A stretch of DNA of 64,000 nt. It comes from Rhabdophis nuchalis. Its lineage: Eukaryota; Chordata; Lepidosauria; Squamata; Natricidae. The DNA lies in assembly GCA_039707465.1 (NCBI GenBank), contig CM077648.1:25048119-25112118 (forward strand). Reading direction: 5' to 3'. Below the pieces are notes generated by a model. That model made no database searches and was not told the DNA's origin. It saw only the letters and a program-made list of their open reading frames with translations. The translations under genes were made by a program, and so were the position numbers. Of this stretch, positions 1-11,061 are shown in pieces. Numbering within the stretch: the first letter of the stretch is position 1; each line of letters begins with the position of its first letter.

Positions 1-19
1 CTCAATTGTGATGATAAAT

Positions 20-72
<53 letters not shown>

Positions 73-245
73 TTTCCTTTCTTCCTTCCTTTTTTCCTTC
101 CTTTCCTTTCCTTCCCATTGGGTCACTGGCAGCGGTGGGCCAGATTTACTTCCAGGTCCGCCGGTGGAACCCCCTCTCACCGGTTCTCTAAATTTCACTA
201 ACCGGTTCTCGCGAGTAGGTGCGAACCTGCAGAAACCCACCCCTG
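1..245 (+). mobile_element. hAT-A miniature element, copy 1 (cut by window edge)
   Basis: This is the 3' part of a non-autonomous hAT-type element that also occurs at 13043-13557, 20130-20541 and 33666-33961. It begins inside the internal block (caattgtgatgataaatt), runs through a CTTT/CCTT microsatellite (about 20-110), and ends with the block around ccggtggaacc and the terminal repeat gaaacccacccctg. The left terminus lies outside the window, so the target duplication cannot be checked. It has no coding capacity; the frame through the microsatellite is low-complexity Phe/Leu/Ser. Confidence 0.85.
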
Positions 246-574
246 TCTACATTGGCGCTAAGCTTAATTGTTAGGAAGACCACTTGAAGAAGGAAGCTAT
301 TGAATTGCCATTCGCAGGAATTCAAACAATAACTCTAGACGTCGTTCCACAATCTTTGAGCAGATGTGTGGATCTCTTTGTTTCAGCATCACATTAGGGT
401 TTTTAAAAAAATATTTAACCGTGTGCCCATAAAGTTACTTGCCTACATTAAAATATCATTCCAAAAGAGTACCAAATGATTACAGGACCATATCTGAATC
501 AATAAAATCTTCATTTTTAAAAAACACCTACAACAAAGGAAAATCAGATGTCTAGCCTTTTGAATACATTTTTG
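246..574. other. Unassigned AT-rich sequence
   Basis: Flank between the hAT-A copy and the L1-type element. I see no repeat, coding or RNA signature in it. Its right end, gggagtccagtattttt at 575-591, is the target duplication of the element that follows. Confidence 0.5.
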
Positions 575-591
575 GGGAGTCCAGTATTTTT

Positions 592-616
592 TTTTTTATA
601 TTGAAAAAGTTTTATT
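592..616 (-). terminator. Poly(A) signal and tail of the ORF1-only L1
   Basis: On the minus strand AATAAA (611-616) lies about 10 bp before an A-tract (the T run from about 592), which abuts the target duplication. This marks the 3' end made by reverse transcription of a polyadenylated transcript. Confidence 0.85.
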
Positions 617-866
617 GAGTTTACATTTTTTGTGGGGTAGGGTAAGGGTTACATAGAAATTTTGAGAGTAGTCACGTCAAAGTCGTCGGCTCCTCCGGTA
701 CCTCAAGTTACATTATTAAAAAGAAAGAAAAGAAACATTTCACATAACACTACAAGCTGGGAGCAAGTACATATTCCTAAATTTTTCAGTTATATACTGT
801 CAGTCAATTACAAAAATCCAGATTACAAATATCATACAATATTACTCAAAAAAAAACACGGCAAAG

Positions 867-1715
867 TTATTTTTTAGATCTAAGTCTCTTGGCAATTGTA
901 TCTTCCCCCTTCTCCCCCGGGCCCCCAGCGGACGGGGCCATGGCTCCCCCTGCCCCCCCTGGATCTTCTCCCAGGACAGAGGAATGTTTTTTAAGAAAGG
1001 CTTCCGCCTCAGCAACTGTTTTAATCTTCACTCTACCTCCTTCCCAGAACACCAGCATCCCTTCGGGTATCACCCACTTGAACCAGATCCCATGATCAAA
1101 CAATGTTTTAGACAAGAAGGAAAATTTCCTTCTAGCTTCTCTAATTTTTCTTGGAATCTGTTTCAAGATGGTAACCTCCTTTTGTTGGTAAATCATAGGA
1201 CTCCCTCTTTGCGCCTTCAAGATTTCCTCTCTGGTTGACCTTCTAACAAATTTTACATGTATCTCTCTGGGTACTTCATTCATCCTGGCATATGCAGAAT
1301 TTATTCTGTAGACTAGGTCAATGTCCCCTCTGATCTCATCTTTAGGTTTATGTAAATAGTCTGCAATAATTGTACTCATAAGATCAGGGAGACATTCACC
1401 ATCCATCTCAGAAACATTCTGAAATCTCAAAAAGTATGTCATCCTTTCCATATCTATCCTAGTCACATGCCCATTTATTTCCACAACCTCATTAGAAAAA
1501 TTTTTAATCTCTCCCTTAGTCCCCTCCAGCCCCCCTTTCAATTCTTCATTCTTCTGTGTATTCTCAAGCACTTGTTTTCGAGTGTCCAATAATTCCTTTT
1601 TAAAGTTGACATTTTCTGCCCTCTGGGCCTTAATTTCTAATACCAAATTTTGTATAACAGATTCAAGGGCAGTCATTCTTTGTTCAAGGCGTGCCAGCGT
1701 TGCTTCTTGTGCCAT
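867..1715 (-). CDS. L1-type ORF1 protein (RNA-binding retrotransposon protein), intact
   Basis: A 282-residue L1 ORF1p. In the L1 family this protein trimerises through a coiled coil and coats the element RNA as a nucleic-acid chaperone in cytoplasmic RNPs. Residues 1 to about 90 are heptad-rich and charged (coiled coil). Residues about 91-180 fit the RRM domain (FLRFQNV near 95-101, VKFVRRSTREEIL near 154-166). Residues about 181-245 fit the C-terminal domain (KQIPRKIREARRKFSF, then WVIPEGMLVFW). A Gly/Pro-rich tail with a basic end (KRLRSKK) follows. The first ATG is chosen because it has A at -3 and G at +4, lies right after the 5' UTR, and starts the coiled coil. The frame has no stop or frameshift. 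It is somewhat shorter than human ORF1p (338 residues). It is the only intact transposon protein in the window. Confidence 0.92.
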   Translation of the reverse strand: MAQEATLARLEQRMTALESVIQNLVLEIKAQRAENVNFKKELLDTRKQVLENTQKNEELKGGLEGTKGEIKNFSNEVVEINGHVTRIDMERMTYFLRFQNVSEMDGECLPDLMSTIIADYLHKPKDEIRGDIDLVYRINSAYARMNEVPREIHVKFVRRSTREEILKAQRGSPMIYQQKEVTILKQIPRKIREARRKFSFLSKTLFDHGIWFKWVIPEGMLVFWEGGRVKIKTVAEAEAFLKKHSSVLGEDPGGAGGAMAPSAGGPGEKGEDTIAKRLRSKK

Positions 1716-2578
1716 GTTTAGCTGTTAAAATCCGTGCCAGTAAAATGGCGTTTTTAGGGTGGGGCTGGTGAGGCAGGTCAGGAGTCCAAAGTTCTTAAAG
1801 TTGTATAGCTGCAAAATTCAGAAACCAGTAGAGAAACACTTTTCCAACTCCATAGGTATAATAACGAAGGCAATCCAGAAAGGAAAACACAAATCCAAAA
1901 AAAGAAAATTCTTCATCAATAATTAGAGGAACTCCAAATCACAAAGAGACACTGGTAATTTTCCATAGGTCATAGTCAGTCGGGGACAAAGAGAAGCCAT
2001 TTTCCGCCCAAACTCAGAGCCCGAGGGAGAAAGCGGTTAAAAAGCAAAAAAGAAACTGTTTCAGCCAGACCTAGAGACATAATTGCAAGCAAGCCGCAAA
2101 GTACTTTCCCTTGTTAAAGACCATCCGGATTAAAAGTTTCCGATTCCTCTCAACGAGGCATTTCCGAGTGCCGCTTTTAGTCCAAGGGGGGGTTTTTGGG
2201 AACAAACACCCCCCTCCAGTCCCTTTCAGCCCGGCTGACAGTACAAGAAAAAAAGTTTTAAACGCTCACTCTCCGCTCGCAGCTGAGGTCCCGAAAAGCC
2301 TCCCGACTCTTCCGATCGTCTCTCTTCATGGAATTAAATGGTGCCGCCAACCTTTGGCGAAGGGAAGACCCCCCGCAGCATGTCCTCTTCCGCCTAAGCC
2401 GAGGAGCAGGGTCGCTCTCCCCACTGCCGTGGGGGGGGGCTTCCCCGTCGAGCCGGCTTTACGGGAGAAGCCCCAAACAAGGGGCTTCTCGCCCCCGTGG
2501 GGGGGCAGGAAAAGGAACAAAGCGGCGAGCGAACCCTAAGTTCGCCCGTCGCCGCCGGAGCCGGAACTGGAAGCCGTC
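1716..2578 (-). promoter_or_regulatory. 5' UTR and probable internal promoter of the ORF1-only L1
   Basis: The 863 bp upstream of ORF1 on the minus strand are GC- and CpG-rich towards the element's 5' end (about 2150-2578), unlike the AT-rich flanks. L1 5' UTRs carry an internal RNA polymerase II promoter, so this block probably drives the element if it is unmethylated. Several 60-140-codon open frames on both strands here are by-products of high GC content. No specific factor site is claimed. Confidence 0.65.
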
Positions 2579-2595
2579 GGGAGTCCAGTATTTTT

Positions 2596-3445
2596 AATGA
2601 ATCAATTTTAATCTCAAATCCATGACACCATTTTATCATTTTTAAGAATATGAAGAATATCTTTAAAGTGAACTGGGCTATTCCAAGCATGAGCTAAAGA
2701 ACTGAAACCCCCAAAAATGCCCACTTTAAAAATAAATATTTTCTAATTTCATAGAGATATGTTATGGATTTTACTTATGTCACAGATTTCATCAGATAAG
2801 GTGGCATCTCATAAATGAAAATATTGCCAGTGTTGTGAAATGGGAAGACCATATGGAAATTGGAAAAAAATCCTAACTTTAATTGGTTTAAAGTGATAAT
2901 CCTTTTCTATAAGACTTTCTAATAAAACATTTCATCATCTATTTTTAGAATTTCCAAATAGTAAAATATTTGTGAATCTTACTACTTAAACCTAATATTT
3001 GCCACAATATGATTCCAATATATTTTCATTGCCTACCCTTCTGGAAATAAAATACCTTTCTTACTCTATGTTGTTCCAAGACCTTGCCAAGACTGCAAGA
3101 GAAATAGATGACTTTCTAGCAGAACCATAAAGAATAATATTCCACTATATTTTCATACCTCATGAAATATGTGCCGAATTATATTTTTGCAAATAAGATG
3201 AATTAAACCCACCTTCCTCAAATGGCAATCTTAAATAGCTAAAGAAAACTTTGGTGGTTTGCTATTCCTAAGTCACTTATTGGTCTGAATGAGATAGTGT
3301 ATTTCCTTAGTATTAACATAGGAATACCTCTAAGAACACAAATTAAATCAGTAACAACATTCATTTTTATACAAAAAGATTAACTCACTGAGTGCAATGA
3401 TTCCTTTCCCTTATCTCCTCCTTTTTACCCTACACCTATATTTAT
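2596..3445. other. AT-rich unassigned sequence
   Basis: No repeat family, coding frame or RNA signal recognised between the L1-type element and the first L2 tail. Confidence 0.5.
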
Positions 3446-4157
3446 ATTAATAATAATAATAATAATAAATTTTATTTGTATACCGCTTCCTCTCCCCAAA
3501 GGGACTCGGAGCGGTGCACAGGGAATAAAAAACCAATATAAAATACATAGAAAGATAAATAGTTAAAATACGAATTAAACAATTGTCCCTGCGCTAAAAT
3601 CCCCTAAATTAAATTACACTAAAAACCCCTAAAACCCTATCGAAAGATGGAAGACTAACCTAGGCCGGCCAAGCAGAAAAAGTGTGTTTTCAATTTTTGA
3701 CGGAAGGAGCGGAGGTCCGTGGTTGTTCTAATTTCGGGGGGAAGGTCGTTCCAGAGGGCTGGGCCCACCACAGAGAAGGCCCTTCCCCTGGGCGTCGCCC
3801 GCTGGCATAGCCTAGTGGACGGCACCCGGAGAAGCCCCTCTCTGTGGGAGCGAATCGGCCGCAGGGATGTATGGGGCAGGATCCGATCCCGCAGATAACT
3901 AGGTCCCGAGCCATGGAGCGCTTTAAAGATGGTAACTAACACCTTGAAGCGCACCCGAAAGACAACAGGCAGCCAATGCAGCTCACGCAAGAGCGGTGTT
4001 ATGTGGGTAAACCTAGAGGTTTCCATTATTGCTCACGCGGCTGCATTCTGGACAAGCTGAACTCTTCGGGTGCACCTCAAGGGGAGCCCCATGTAGAGAG
4101 AATTACAGTAGTCCAGTCGGGATGTCACGAGGGCATGAGTGACTGTGCAAAGGGCAT
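3446..4157 (-). mobile_element. L2-like LINE, 5'-truncated copy 1
   Basis: On the minus strand this holds the C-terminal part of an L2-type reverse-transcriptase ORF, its 3' UTR and an (ATT)n tail (3446-3468 on plus). The frame at 4026-3655 reads ...LLRELHWLPVVFRVRFKVL..., ...LWNDLPPEIRTTTDL... and ends LKTHFFCLAGLG, the typical end of this family. The 3' UTR has the conserved hairpin-like block gcaccgctccgagtcc/ccc..ggagagg before the tail. The 5' end stops near the codons for the conserved DYC motif, an ordinary 5' truncation. Clade L2 is my reading of the protein; a CR1-group relative is possible. Confidence 0.85.
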
Positions 4158-4470
4158 CCTATTATTCTAGGCAAAAGTGTTCAGAATAATGGATTGCCAA
4201 AATCAATGTGAAGTATGTGTAGTCTTTAAAAAAAATATGTGCAGCATCATTAAGCAGCAGAAGGCAAACTAGCAAAATAAATGTGGCAGGCACATTAGAT
4301 GTTCTAGACCATAGGGGATCATTCAACATCACAAAAATTCTCAGTAAAACCTGATCTAGTATGGGATTTTTGTCCTTTATTCTTGAAGAGCAATGAAGAA
4401 TACATTGGAAGCCTCCACTTCTCAATTTAAACTACCTAGAGTTCTTCCACTGAAAATAGAAATTATTTTA

Positions 4471-4541
<71 letters not shown>

Positions 4542-5268
4542 TTTGTAAACCGCTCTCTCTCCCCGAAGGGACTAGAGGCGGTGCACAGGGAATTAAAAAT
4601 ACATATTTAAAACCAACAGACATTGTAATACAAATTTAAAATGAATTAAACCTAGACCCTGCGCTAAAATCCCCGACTATCTAAAAACTAATACCCCTAA
4701 AAATCCCTAATAAAACAATTTGAATATTCAGCTTGAGGTAAATGGGTCGATTAAGCCAAGCCGGCCAGGCAGAAGAAGTGAGTTTTTAGTTTTTGACGGA
4801 AGGAGCGGAGGTCCATAGTTGTTCTAATTTCAGCAGGAAGGTCGTTCCAGAGGGTCGGGCCCGCCACAGAGAAGGCCCTCTCTGTGGGAGCGATTCGGCA
4901 GAAGGGATGTATGGGGCAGGATGCGATCCTGCAGATAGCTAGGTCCCGAGCCATGGAGCGCTTTAAAGATGATAATCAACACCTTGAAGTGCACCCGAAA
5001 GACAACAGGCATCCAGTGCAGCTCACGCAGGAGCGGTGTTACATGGGAAAACCTAGAGGTTCCCATAACTGCCCATGCCGCCGCATTCTGGACAAGCCGC
5101 AGTCTTGAGGTGCACCTCAAAGGGAGCCCCATGTAGAGAGCATTGCAGTAGTCCAGTTGGGATGTCACGAGTGCATGAGTGACTGTGCAAAGGGCATCCC
5201 GGTTCAATAGGGGACACAACTGGTGAACCAGGCGAACCTAGTAAAACGCCCTCCTGGCCACGGCCGTC
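4471..5268 (-). mobile_element. L2-like LINE, 5'-truncated copy 2, with TAA microsatellite tail
   Basis: Same family and orientation as 3446-4157. A long (TAA)n run at 4471-4539 is its expanded 3' tail. Conserved coding pieces are visible: ALVTSQLDYCNALYMGLPL, the LLRELHW block, and LWNDLPAEIRTTMDL. About 54 bp are missing near 4875 relative to copy 1, between two CTCTGTGG-like repeats, which shifts the frame. The element ends near 5268 at ctggccacggccgtc, where it meets the RTE fragment. Confidence 0.85.
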
Positions 5269-5276
5269 AATTTAAA

Positions 5277-5880
5277 TTTAAATTAGTCATATGTATTGCT
5301 TATTATATGAAAGCTGGGACATGATCAATGAAGTAAAGACAAGGATAGAGAAAGCTCGAACAGCATTCTTCAAAATGAAAAAGGTCTTTTGCAGTCACGA
5401 CATAAGCCTAAGACTGAAAATCAGGCTAGGCAGATGTTACATCTTTTCTATCCTCCTCTACGGAGTGGAGAGTCTGTCTCTGATAGAAAACCACTTGAAG
5501 AAACTGGAAGCATTTGAAATGTGGCTTTACTGGGCGGCTGTTACGTATAAGCTGGGTTGACAAAATCACAAATGAGGAGGTGATGAGCCGCCTGGGAAAG
5601 CAAAGGAAAACCATCAAAGCCATTAAAAAGTGAAAGTTAGAATATTTTGGACATGTGATGCGACACCCAGAAAAATACGGCATCCTTCACTTAATCCTCC
5701 AGGGAAAGATTGAAGGCAAACGAGTTCCAGGCAGAAGAAGAACATCATGGCTTCAAAATCTAAGGGACTGGCTTGGACAAACCTCAGCAGCACTTTTTCA
5801 TGCCGTTGTTGACAAAAATAGGATTGCCAACGTGATCGCTAACGTCCGCTGACAGATATGGCACAAGAAGAAGAAGAAGG
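5277..5880 (+). pseudogene. RTE-clade LINE fragment, C-terminal part of ORF2
   Basis: Coding remnants in two frames. Frame one (5291-5560) reads EVKTRIEKARTAFFKMKKVF and SILLYGVESLSLIENHLKKLE, the region after the RT fingers and palm in RTE-type elements. After a frameshift near 5545 the second frame reads KLEYFGHVMRHPEKYGILH and GKIEGKRVPGRRRTSW, and ends IANVIANVR at 5852. One in-frame stop lies near 5631. A short AAG-rich tail (5863-5880) fits an RTE 3' end. It is a 5'-truncated dead copy. The exact RTE subgroup is uncertain; it differs from the BovB piece at 51990. Confidence 0.8.
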
Positions 5881-5981
5881 CTTATTCAGGGCTTACTGGG
5901 CTGATGATTAAGAAAGTCTACTATAAATTACACACACAGTCACATATTAACAGATATTACATATTACAGTACATATTACAT

Positions 5982-6015
<34 letters not shown>
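5982..6015. repeat. (CA)n microsatellite
   Basis: A simple CA repeat of about 17 units. The short frame through it is not a gene. Confidence 0.95.
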
Positions 6016-6016
<1 letters not shown>

Positions 6017-6017
<1 letters not shown>

Positions 6018-6984
6018 CTGAAAGAAGCTACCCCTTCATTTACAACCACACAAGAAAACCTGCTTCCTGAACATATTCTCGGTAAATCTTAAACGAAACT
6101 CATGTTTATAGCAATGCATTTAGGGAAAAATATCAATATTCTGATAGGAATAGGATCAAGCAGCAATCTGATCATCAGGTACTGTCCAATGCTTACTTAC
6201 TCTATTGTGCCAAGAAGTTCGGCTCTGCTTCCATCTTGTCAACCTGTACTTTGAAGCAGATCTTGATAACGTACCACTGTGAGACAGACACGGAGTCTTT
6301 ATCAAAGTTAATGAGTTACAGAATGATCGTTATTTAGAAATGATGAATGCCCAATGTGTCACTTATAATTTCTTGTCCTGAAATTGTTAGCCTGATCTTA
6401 CCTGAAAGTAATTTTTCAGCCAGTATTTTCAATACTTTGATGGTTTGAAGAGCTGTTAACCTTAAAGAAGGGAGCTTTTTTCCTCTTTTCCTTCTTCTTT
6501 CCGTCTTCTTAGTTATCTGTTTTTTTACATGAGAAATAATGTCTATTAATCCCGCTCAAAATCAGTGTAGTAACTTAAAATATATAAAAATTAGACTAGA
6601 CTGTGAATATAAGAAATAAGGAACCAAAATGATTCACTTTATAAACAGTTAGAATTTAATAAATATTAAAATGGTTCTTAAAAAAAAACAAATGCTTCAC
6701 TTGACTTGGCCTACCTAGTAAACAAATGGCACAAAAATATTAGAACTCTACTTTGTTGATAGTATATAGTCTATACTAACAGAATCTTGAAAGTTTGACA
6801 GAAAGTTTGACCTTTCCTCCATTTTGTGTTTCATTCTCATGCTTTCCTGTTCTCCCAGGTAAGTTTATATTTTACTATTACTACATTTATGTCAGAAGGA
6901 CCTACCAAGGTGCTTCCAAGTTGAAAGGATTAGATGATATCAGCATTGCCCAGGAGATACCCAGGAGGGGGGAGGGGAGAGGGT
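6017..6984. other. AT-rich unassigned sequence
   Basis: No recognisable repeat or gene. Short frames of about 60 codons only. Confidence 0.45.
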
Positions 6985-7200
6985 GACTTTCAGGTTCCTG
7001 TTATTTTCCCACCAAGTAAATGGTATATATTTACTCACTTGCATATGCATGCTTTCAAACTGCTAGGAGGGCAGGAGCTGGGACAAATTGATGGGAACTC
7101 ATTCTGTGATGTGGCTTGTGCACTTTGGGTTTTGAACTGTCAAGTGTTGACCTCTACATGTTCTTCTGTCTCAGTATTCTAACCACATGAGCCTCAGAAG
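6985..7200 (-). mobile_element. Old tRNA-headed SINE fragment (SINE-B type)
   Basis: Worn relative of the SINEs at 45604-45957 and 50745-51071. The order of landmarks matches: ttcccaccaa, then cttgcatatgcatgctttc, aactgctagg, aggagctgggacaa, gggaactca, then a decayed head. Much more diverged than the other two copies, so older. Confidence 0.55.
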
Positions 7201-7599
7201 GCCCTATATTTTACCAATGATATAATTTCTCTAAGGTCTATGCTCTTCTACATAAAATACATTCACACAGATCTTCCACTGGCACGCTGGCACTGGCACA
7301 GACATTGACCAAATCAGTGTTGGGAGTGGTATGACAGGGAAATATAGGCTGGTCTAGAAGCAAGAGTGGAAAAAAACACTACCTGCTGATTTGGGTTACC
7401 CATCAATGTTCTTATCCTATAACCATATTGTTACACCATATTGCTGTTCGCCCATTCTCCATATCTATTCATCTACCGCATAGCAACCACACACCTCACT
7501 TCCTAGTTTCAACTCACAGGGTTATCCCAACTATGTCTTCAGAAGTGAAGCTGAGAAAAGAGGGTATAATGCAGGGGGGGGGGATCTCCAGATCCACTT
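7201..7599. other. Unassigned sequence
   Basis: No feature recognised apart from a run of Gs at 7573-7582. Confidence 0.4.
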
Positions 7600-7985
7600 T
7601 TATGATCTTCCTTAGCCATACCTCATACTTCATACTTCAACAACACACAAGCACACAATAGATACAAACTTATGGGAAACCACTCCAAACGTGATTGAAG
7701 AAAATACGACTTCAGCAACAGAGTTGTCAATGCCCGGAATGCACTACCTGACACTGTGGTTTCTTCCCCAAACCCCCAAAACTTTAACCTTAGACTGTCT
7801 ACTGTTGACCTCACCCCATTCCTAAGAGGTCTTTAAGGGGTGTGCATAAGCGCACCAGCGTGCCTACCGTCCCTGTCCTAATATTCCCTTGTATTCGTAT
7901 TCATTTCATGCATTCATAATCATATCTATACTTATATCTGTTATCTAATTCATGCTCGATGAAATAAATAAATTAATAAAACAAA
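7600..7985 (+). pseudogene. LINE-X 3' end (non-LTR retrotransposon, clade unassigned)
   Basis: The C-terminal end of a retrotransposon ORF2 reads YDFSNRVVNARNALPDTVV and ends LSTVDLTPFLRGL at about 7834. A 3' UTR containing gcgcaccagcgtgcctaccg and an (AATAAAT) tail follow. The same C-terminus and 3' UTR occur inverted at 54990-55537, so this is a repeat family rather than a host gene. The pattern (F.NRVVN.WN.LPD.VV) belongs to the CR1/jockey group of RT ORFs; I do not assign it further. Confidence 0.7.
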
Positions 7986-8185
7986 TACCACCTAATCTTT
8001 GCAGCTGAGGTTTCCTTTGAACTCCTGGCTGCTACCATTCCACGTATAGGCTGGGCTGCCACTGTACATATAGGCTTAGCTACCATTGTAGTCACATGTG
8101 TAGGAGGCCCAGTTTTGCTTGAATCTGTCTTCCTTCTATAATATGTGAACCTCTGGCAGCAAATAGTGGTTGTTTCTCTAAGCAC

Positions 8186-8746
8186 AAAGTGGCTGCTTTT
8201 CTAAGCAAGTACAAAGGGCAAACAAGAAAATAAGTGGGGCAAGTAAAAATACCCCATTCCTGGATTTTTAAAGCTTATTTTATTTAAATGTTTGGAACAA
8301 GTGTGGGAGAACAGTAAATGAAAAGAATTAAGTGGCTCGGTCTCTTGGGATATTTTTAGCAGGTGCCAGAAAGTTTCCTCTTCTGTGAAGATCTTGCATG
8401 CATATGTAATATTATTTTTTTAACTTTGTATAGATGAAGTTGTGATAAATAAAATACACAATTGTTTAAAAGCATTTTCAATCATTTCTTAATTTATGGT
8501 CTCTTTTTGTTATGTTTTTATTTCAGTGAACAGATACTAGGAGGATAACAATATAAATAATTATACAAACTGTGTGAGTTTATAAAAATAGATGACATTA
8601 TATTCCCCAAATCCGAAAGTGTGGCAGTCACTGTTGCACAGGCTTGCATTGTTCCATCTATTCTATCTGATATAAAAATGAGCATGCTAGTATATTAACG
8701 AACAGTAAATATTTGTTTGAATGTCTGTGCATTTATATTTATAAGA
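8186..8746. other. AT-rich unassigned sequence
   Basis: No recognised feature up to the SINE at 8747. Confidence 0.4.
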
Positions 8747-8988
8747 ACCGTGGTGGTGCAGTGGTTAGAATACAGTACTGCAGGCTACCTCTGATGACTG
8801 CTGGTTGCCAGAAATTCGGCAGTTTGATTCTCACTGGCTCAAGGCTGAGTTGGTTGAAGCTCAAGGTTGAGGCTTTCCATCCTTCCAAGGTTGGTAAAAT
8901 GAGGACCCAGATTATTGAGGGCAATATACTGAGAGGGCAATAAAGCACTGTGAAGTGATACATAAGTCTAAGTGGTATTGCTATATAT
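8747..8988 (+). mobile_element. tRNA-derived SINE-A, copy 1
   Basis: The head has Pol III promoter boxes: A box like tggtgcagtgg and a worn B box like cagtttgattctc. A body block (ccatccttccaaggt, aaaatgaggaccc, gggcaata) follows, then a tail with cataagtctaagtgg and tattgctat. The same head, body and tail occur at 27493-27728 and, reversed, at 49320-50137. It is transcribed by Pol III and depends on LINE machinery in trans. Confidence 0.85.
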
Positions 8989-11061
8989 CATTTCTTAAGG
9001 GACTGAAGTTGGTTTGTATAATATACAATACAAACAATTCACAATCTGAAGCACCATTAGCTCAATATCTATCATCGAAACACATTGTGAATAAGAATAC
9101 ATTTAAAATCTTTAAAAACAAGAGATTGGGATTTTTCTTACCAAGAGTAACTAATATAAGCAACTTTCGCCATTCCAAAGTCTACTGCTGAGCCTAGCAG
9201 GACAGAACATACCCCTTAAATATTAATTGGCAATAACATCCAACTCAAACCAATTGCTTCCATCCTAGCCATTGGCACAGAGGCCACTGATGTCATGAAA
9301 CCTGATCAATAGTCCCCCAGGACAAAAGCTCCTAGGAATCTGCTTCCTATGAAAAATGAATGTGGATTCCGTAAGCCAAAAATAGTGGGTTGGTTTTTTT
9401 TGATCAAGTTACTTTTTATGCACTGTTGGAATTTAATTGGTTTAATTGCTCAGTGTTGTGTGAACTCAGCCATTCCGTTGGGAAGACGGGTGTAACTGTT
9501 AGAACTATTCATTGTACTGGTTTGCTATTCCAGGTTACATTAATTTAAGACAGGCATTGTGAAATTACATGTTAAGCTATGCTGCTCCAACTCAGAACAA
9601 TGGCAATTCTCCACAATGAGTATCATAACATGAAAGATGCTCTGAGACATCTGGAAGATCTTATGACCGCATGAGTAGAAGGATTTAAGAAACTTTTCTT
9701 CCTGTGGGGATATGACAGGCCAAACATGAAGTTGATTTATGTTACTAAACTCAAGATGCCTCCTTCAGGAAAGGAGTCTTCCCCCAAGGTGGCAGCAAAT
9801 GCCTGCAACACAGGTATCAGTGCAGCTAGATTAAAATTTATTTTGTTCCGTTTATATAGTAAGTTTTGCACTATTAAAATTATGTGTACCTTAACACATA
9901 AAATGATTTTTGGAAAAAGAGTTTTTCAAAAGAACTTGAGAGCGCCGTACTGGAAAAAAAAAAAGTAAGTTGTACATTTTTATGTACATGTTAATTTTCA
10001 AAAATTAATACATTTGTGAAATTCGGCTCTACTTATTCATGGTAAAGGAACTATAGAACTTAATCTCAGCGCATCCAAGGTCCAGACTGACGCAAGAGGA
10101 AAACGCTATGCCTGTGATGTAGCAAACTGGGTCTGTTTCTTCCAGATTAACAGTTTTGTCATTGGCCAGGCTACCTTCTTGATTATTGATATGTTATTGC
10201 TTTCATCTCATGTATGATTTTAGTACCTATTTTGCAAAAAAAGAAAGAAAGAAAGAAATATTTAAATATCCTGCACTTTTTCTTTCCTTAATATATTTCT
10301 TAACTTTCTTGGATACAGTTGCTCATCTCTTTCAATAATAAAGTTCAGCTAAAAAGTATTTTCCTATACTTATATTGTTTTATGTTTGCATATATTTTCT
10401 ACTCTGCAGCTACTGGTATGTCAGATGTAATTTCCATCACCCCAACCTAGAATTTGTAATCCAGGTTGCCTAAAAGGCACCTGAAAGCCAATGGCTGATC
10501 CAGAAAACCAGAATGTTTTCAATGTATATAAACATCTTATTTATAACTCATGTTATTTGCCACCCATAGTTTTATCCTTTTGAATTCTCGGTTCCCATAC
10601 ATTCCAGCTCCTTCACTGCAGACAAGCAGCCTGATTGAGCCGAGTGATAATGCCACAGTAAACAATTTAAGATGTGCTCTTGCAAGTTTCACACTGTCTG
10701 ATGGGAAATAAGGAGACATGAATGGATGAACTACCACTTGCAGATGGCACTCCATTTTATTGTTGTGAAATACTGATAGCATCCTATATTGGAAACAGAA
10801 TATAGTGTGTGTGGGTGTTCACTCCTTTGAAATCCAAGTTTCAATGTTGTTCCACAAAAGGAAGTGGATGCCTTCCGAGAAGAAATATAATGTATTGGCC
10901 TTGGAAAAAGCCTGCAACTCCTGCTTTCACGAAACACTTCACAGCAGTTCCCCTTATGGGAAATCCAATGGCACTTTCTAAAGAAGTCTGTGAGACAGCA
11001 CAGTAGCCTGTCATTGAATGTTGGTAAGAACAGTCAAAAGCCATAAAAATATACCTAGGAC
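8989..11061. other. Unassigned sequence, about 2 kb
   Basis: Mostly AT-rich. I find no repeat family I can name, and no convincing exon: the longest frames (up to 96 codons) overlap each other on opposite strands and show no motif. A weak GAAA repeat lies near 10240-10258. Confidence 0.4.

Larger units (their letters stand above)
575..2595 (-). mobile_element. Full-length ORF1-only L1-type retroelement (HAL1-like)
   Basis: A complete non-autonomous L1-type insertion on the minus strand. Perfect 17-bp direct repeats (gggagtccagtattttt) lie at 575-591 and 2579-2595. Between them, in minus-strand order, are a CpG-rich 5' UTR (2578-1716), an intact 282-codon ORF1 (1715-867), a 3' UTR of about 275 bp with an AATAAA signal, and a poly(A) tract. 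No ORF2 (endonuclease/reverse transcriptase) is present: the 3' UTR starts directly after the ORF1 stop. An autonomous L1 has ORF2 of roughly 3.8 kb here. Mobilisation would need ORF2 protein in trans. The layout resembles mammalian HAL1 (half-L1) elements. The exact duplication and the open frame suggest a fairly recent insertion. Alternatively it is a single internal-deletion copy rather than a propagating family; copy number in the genome would decide. Confidence 0.88.

Noticed and set aside
2111..2690. Overlapping frames of 64-142 codons in GC-rich DNA
   Set aside because: They lie in the 5' UTR of the L1-type element and exist on both strands because stop codons are rare in GC-rich DNA.
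10060..10150. Possible short exon ending near a ttcttccag acceptor-like site
   Set aside because: No conserved peptide, matching donor or neighbouring exon could be identified.
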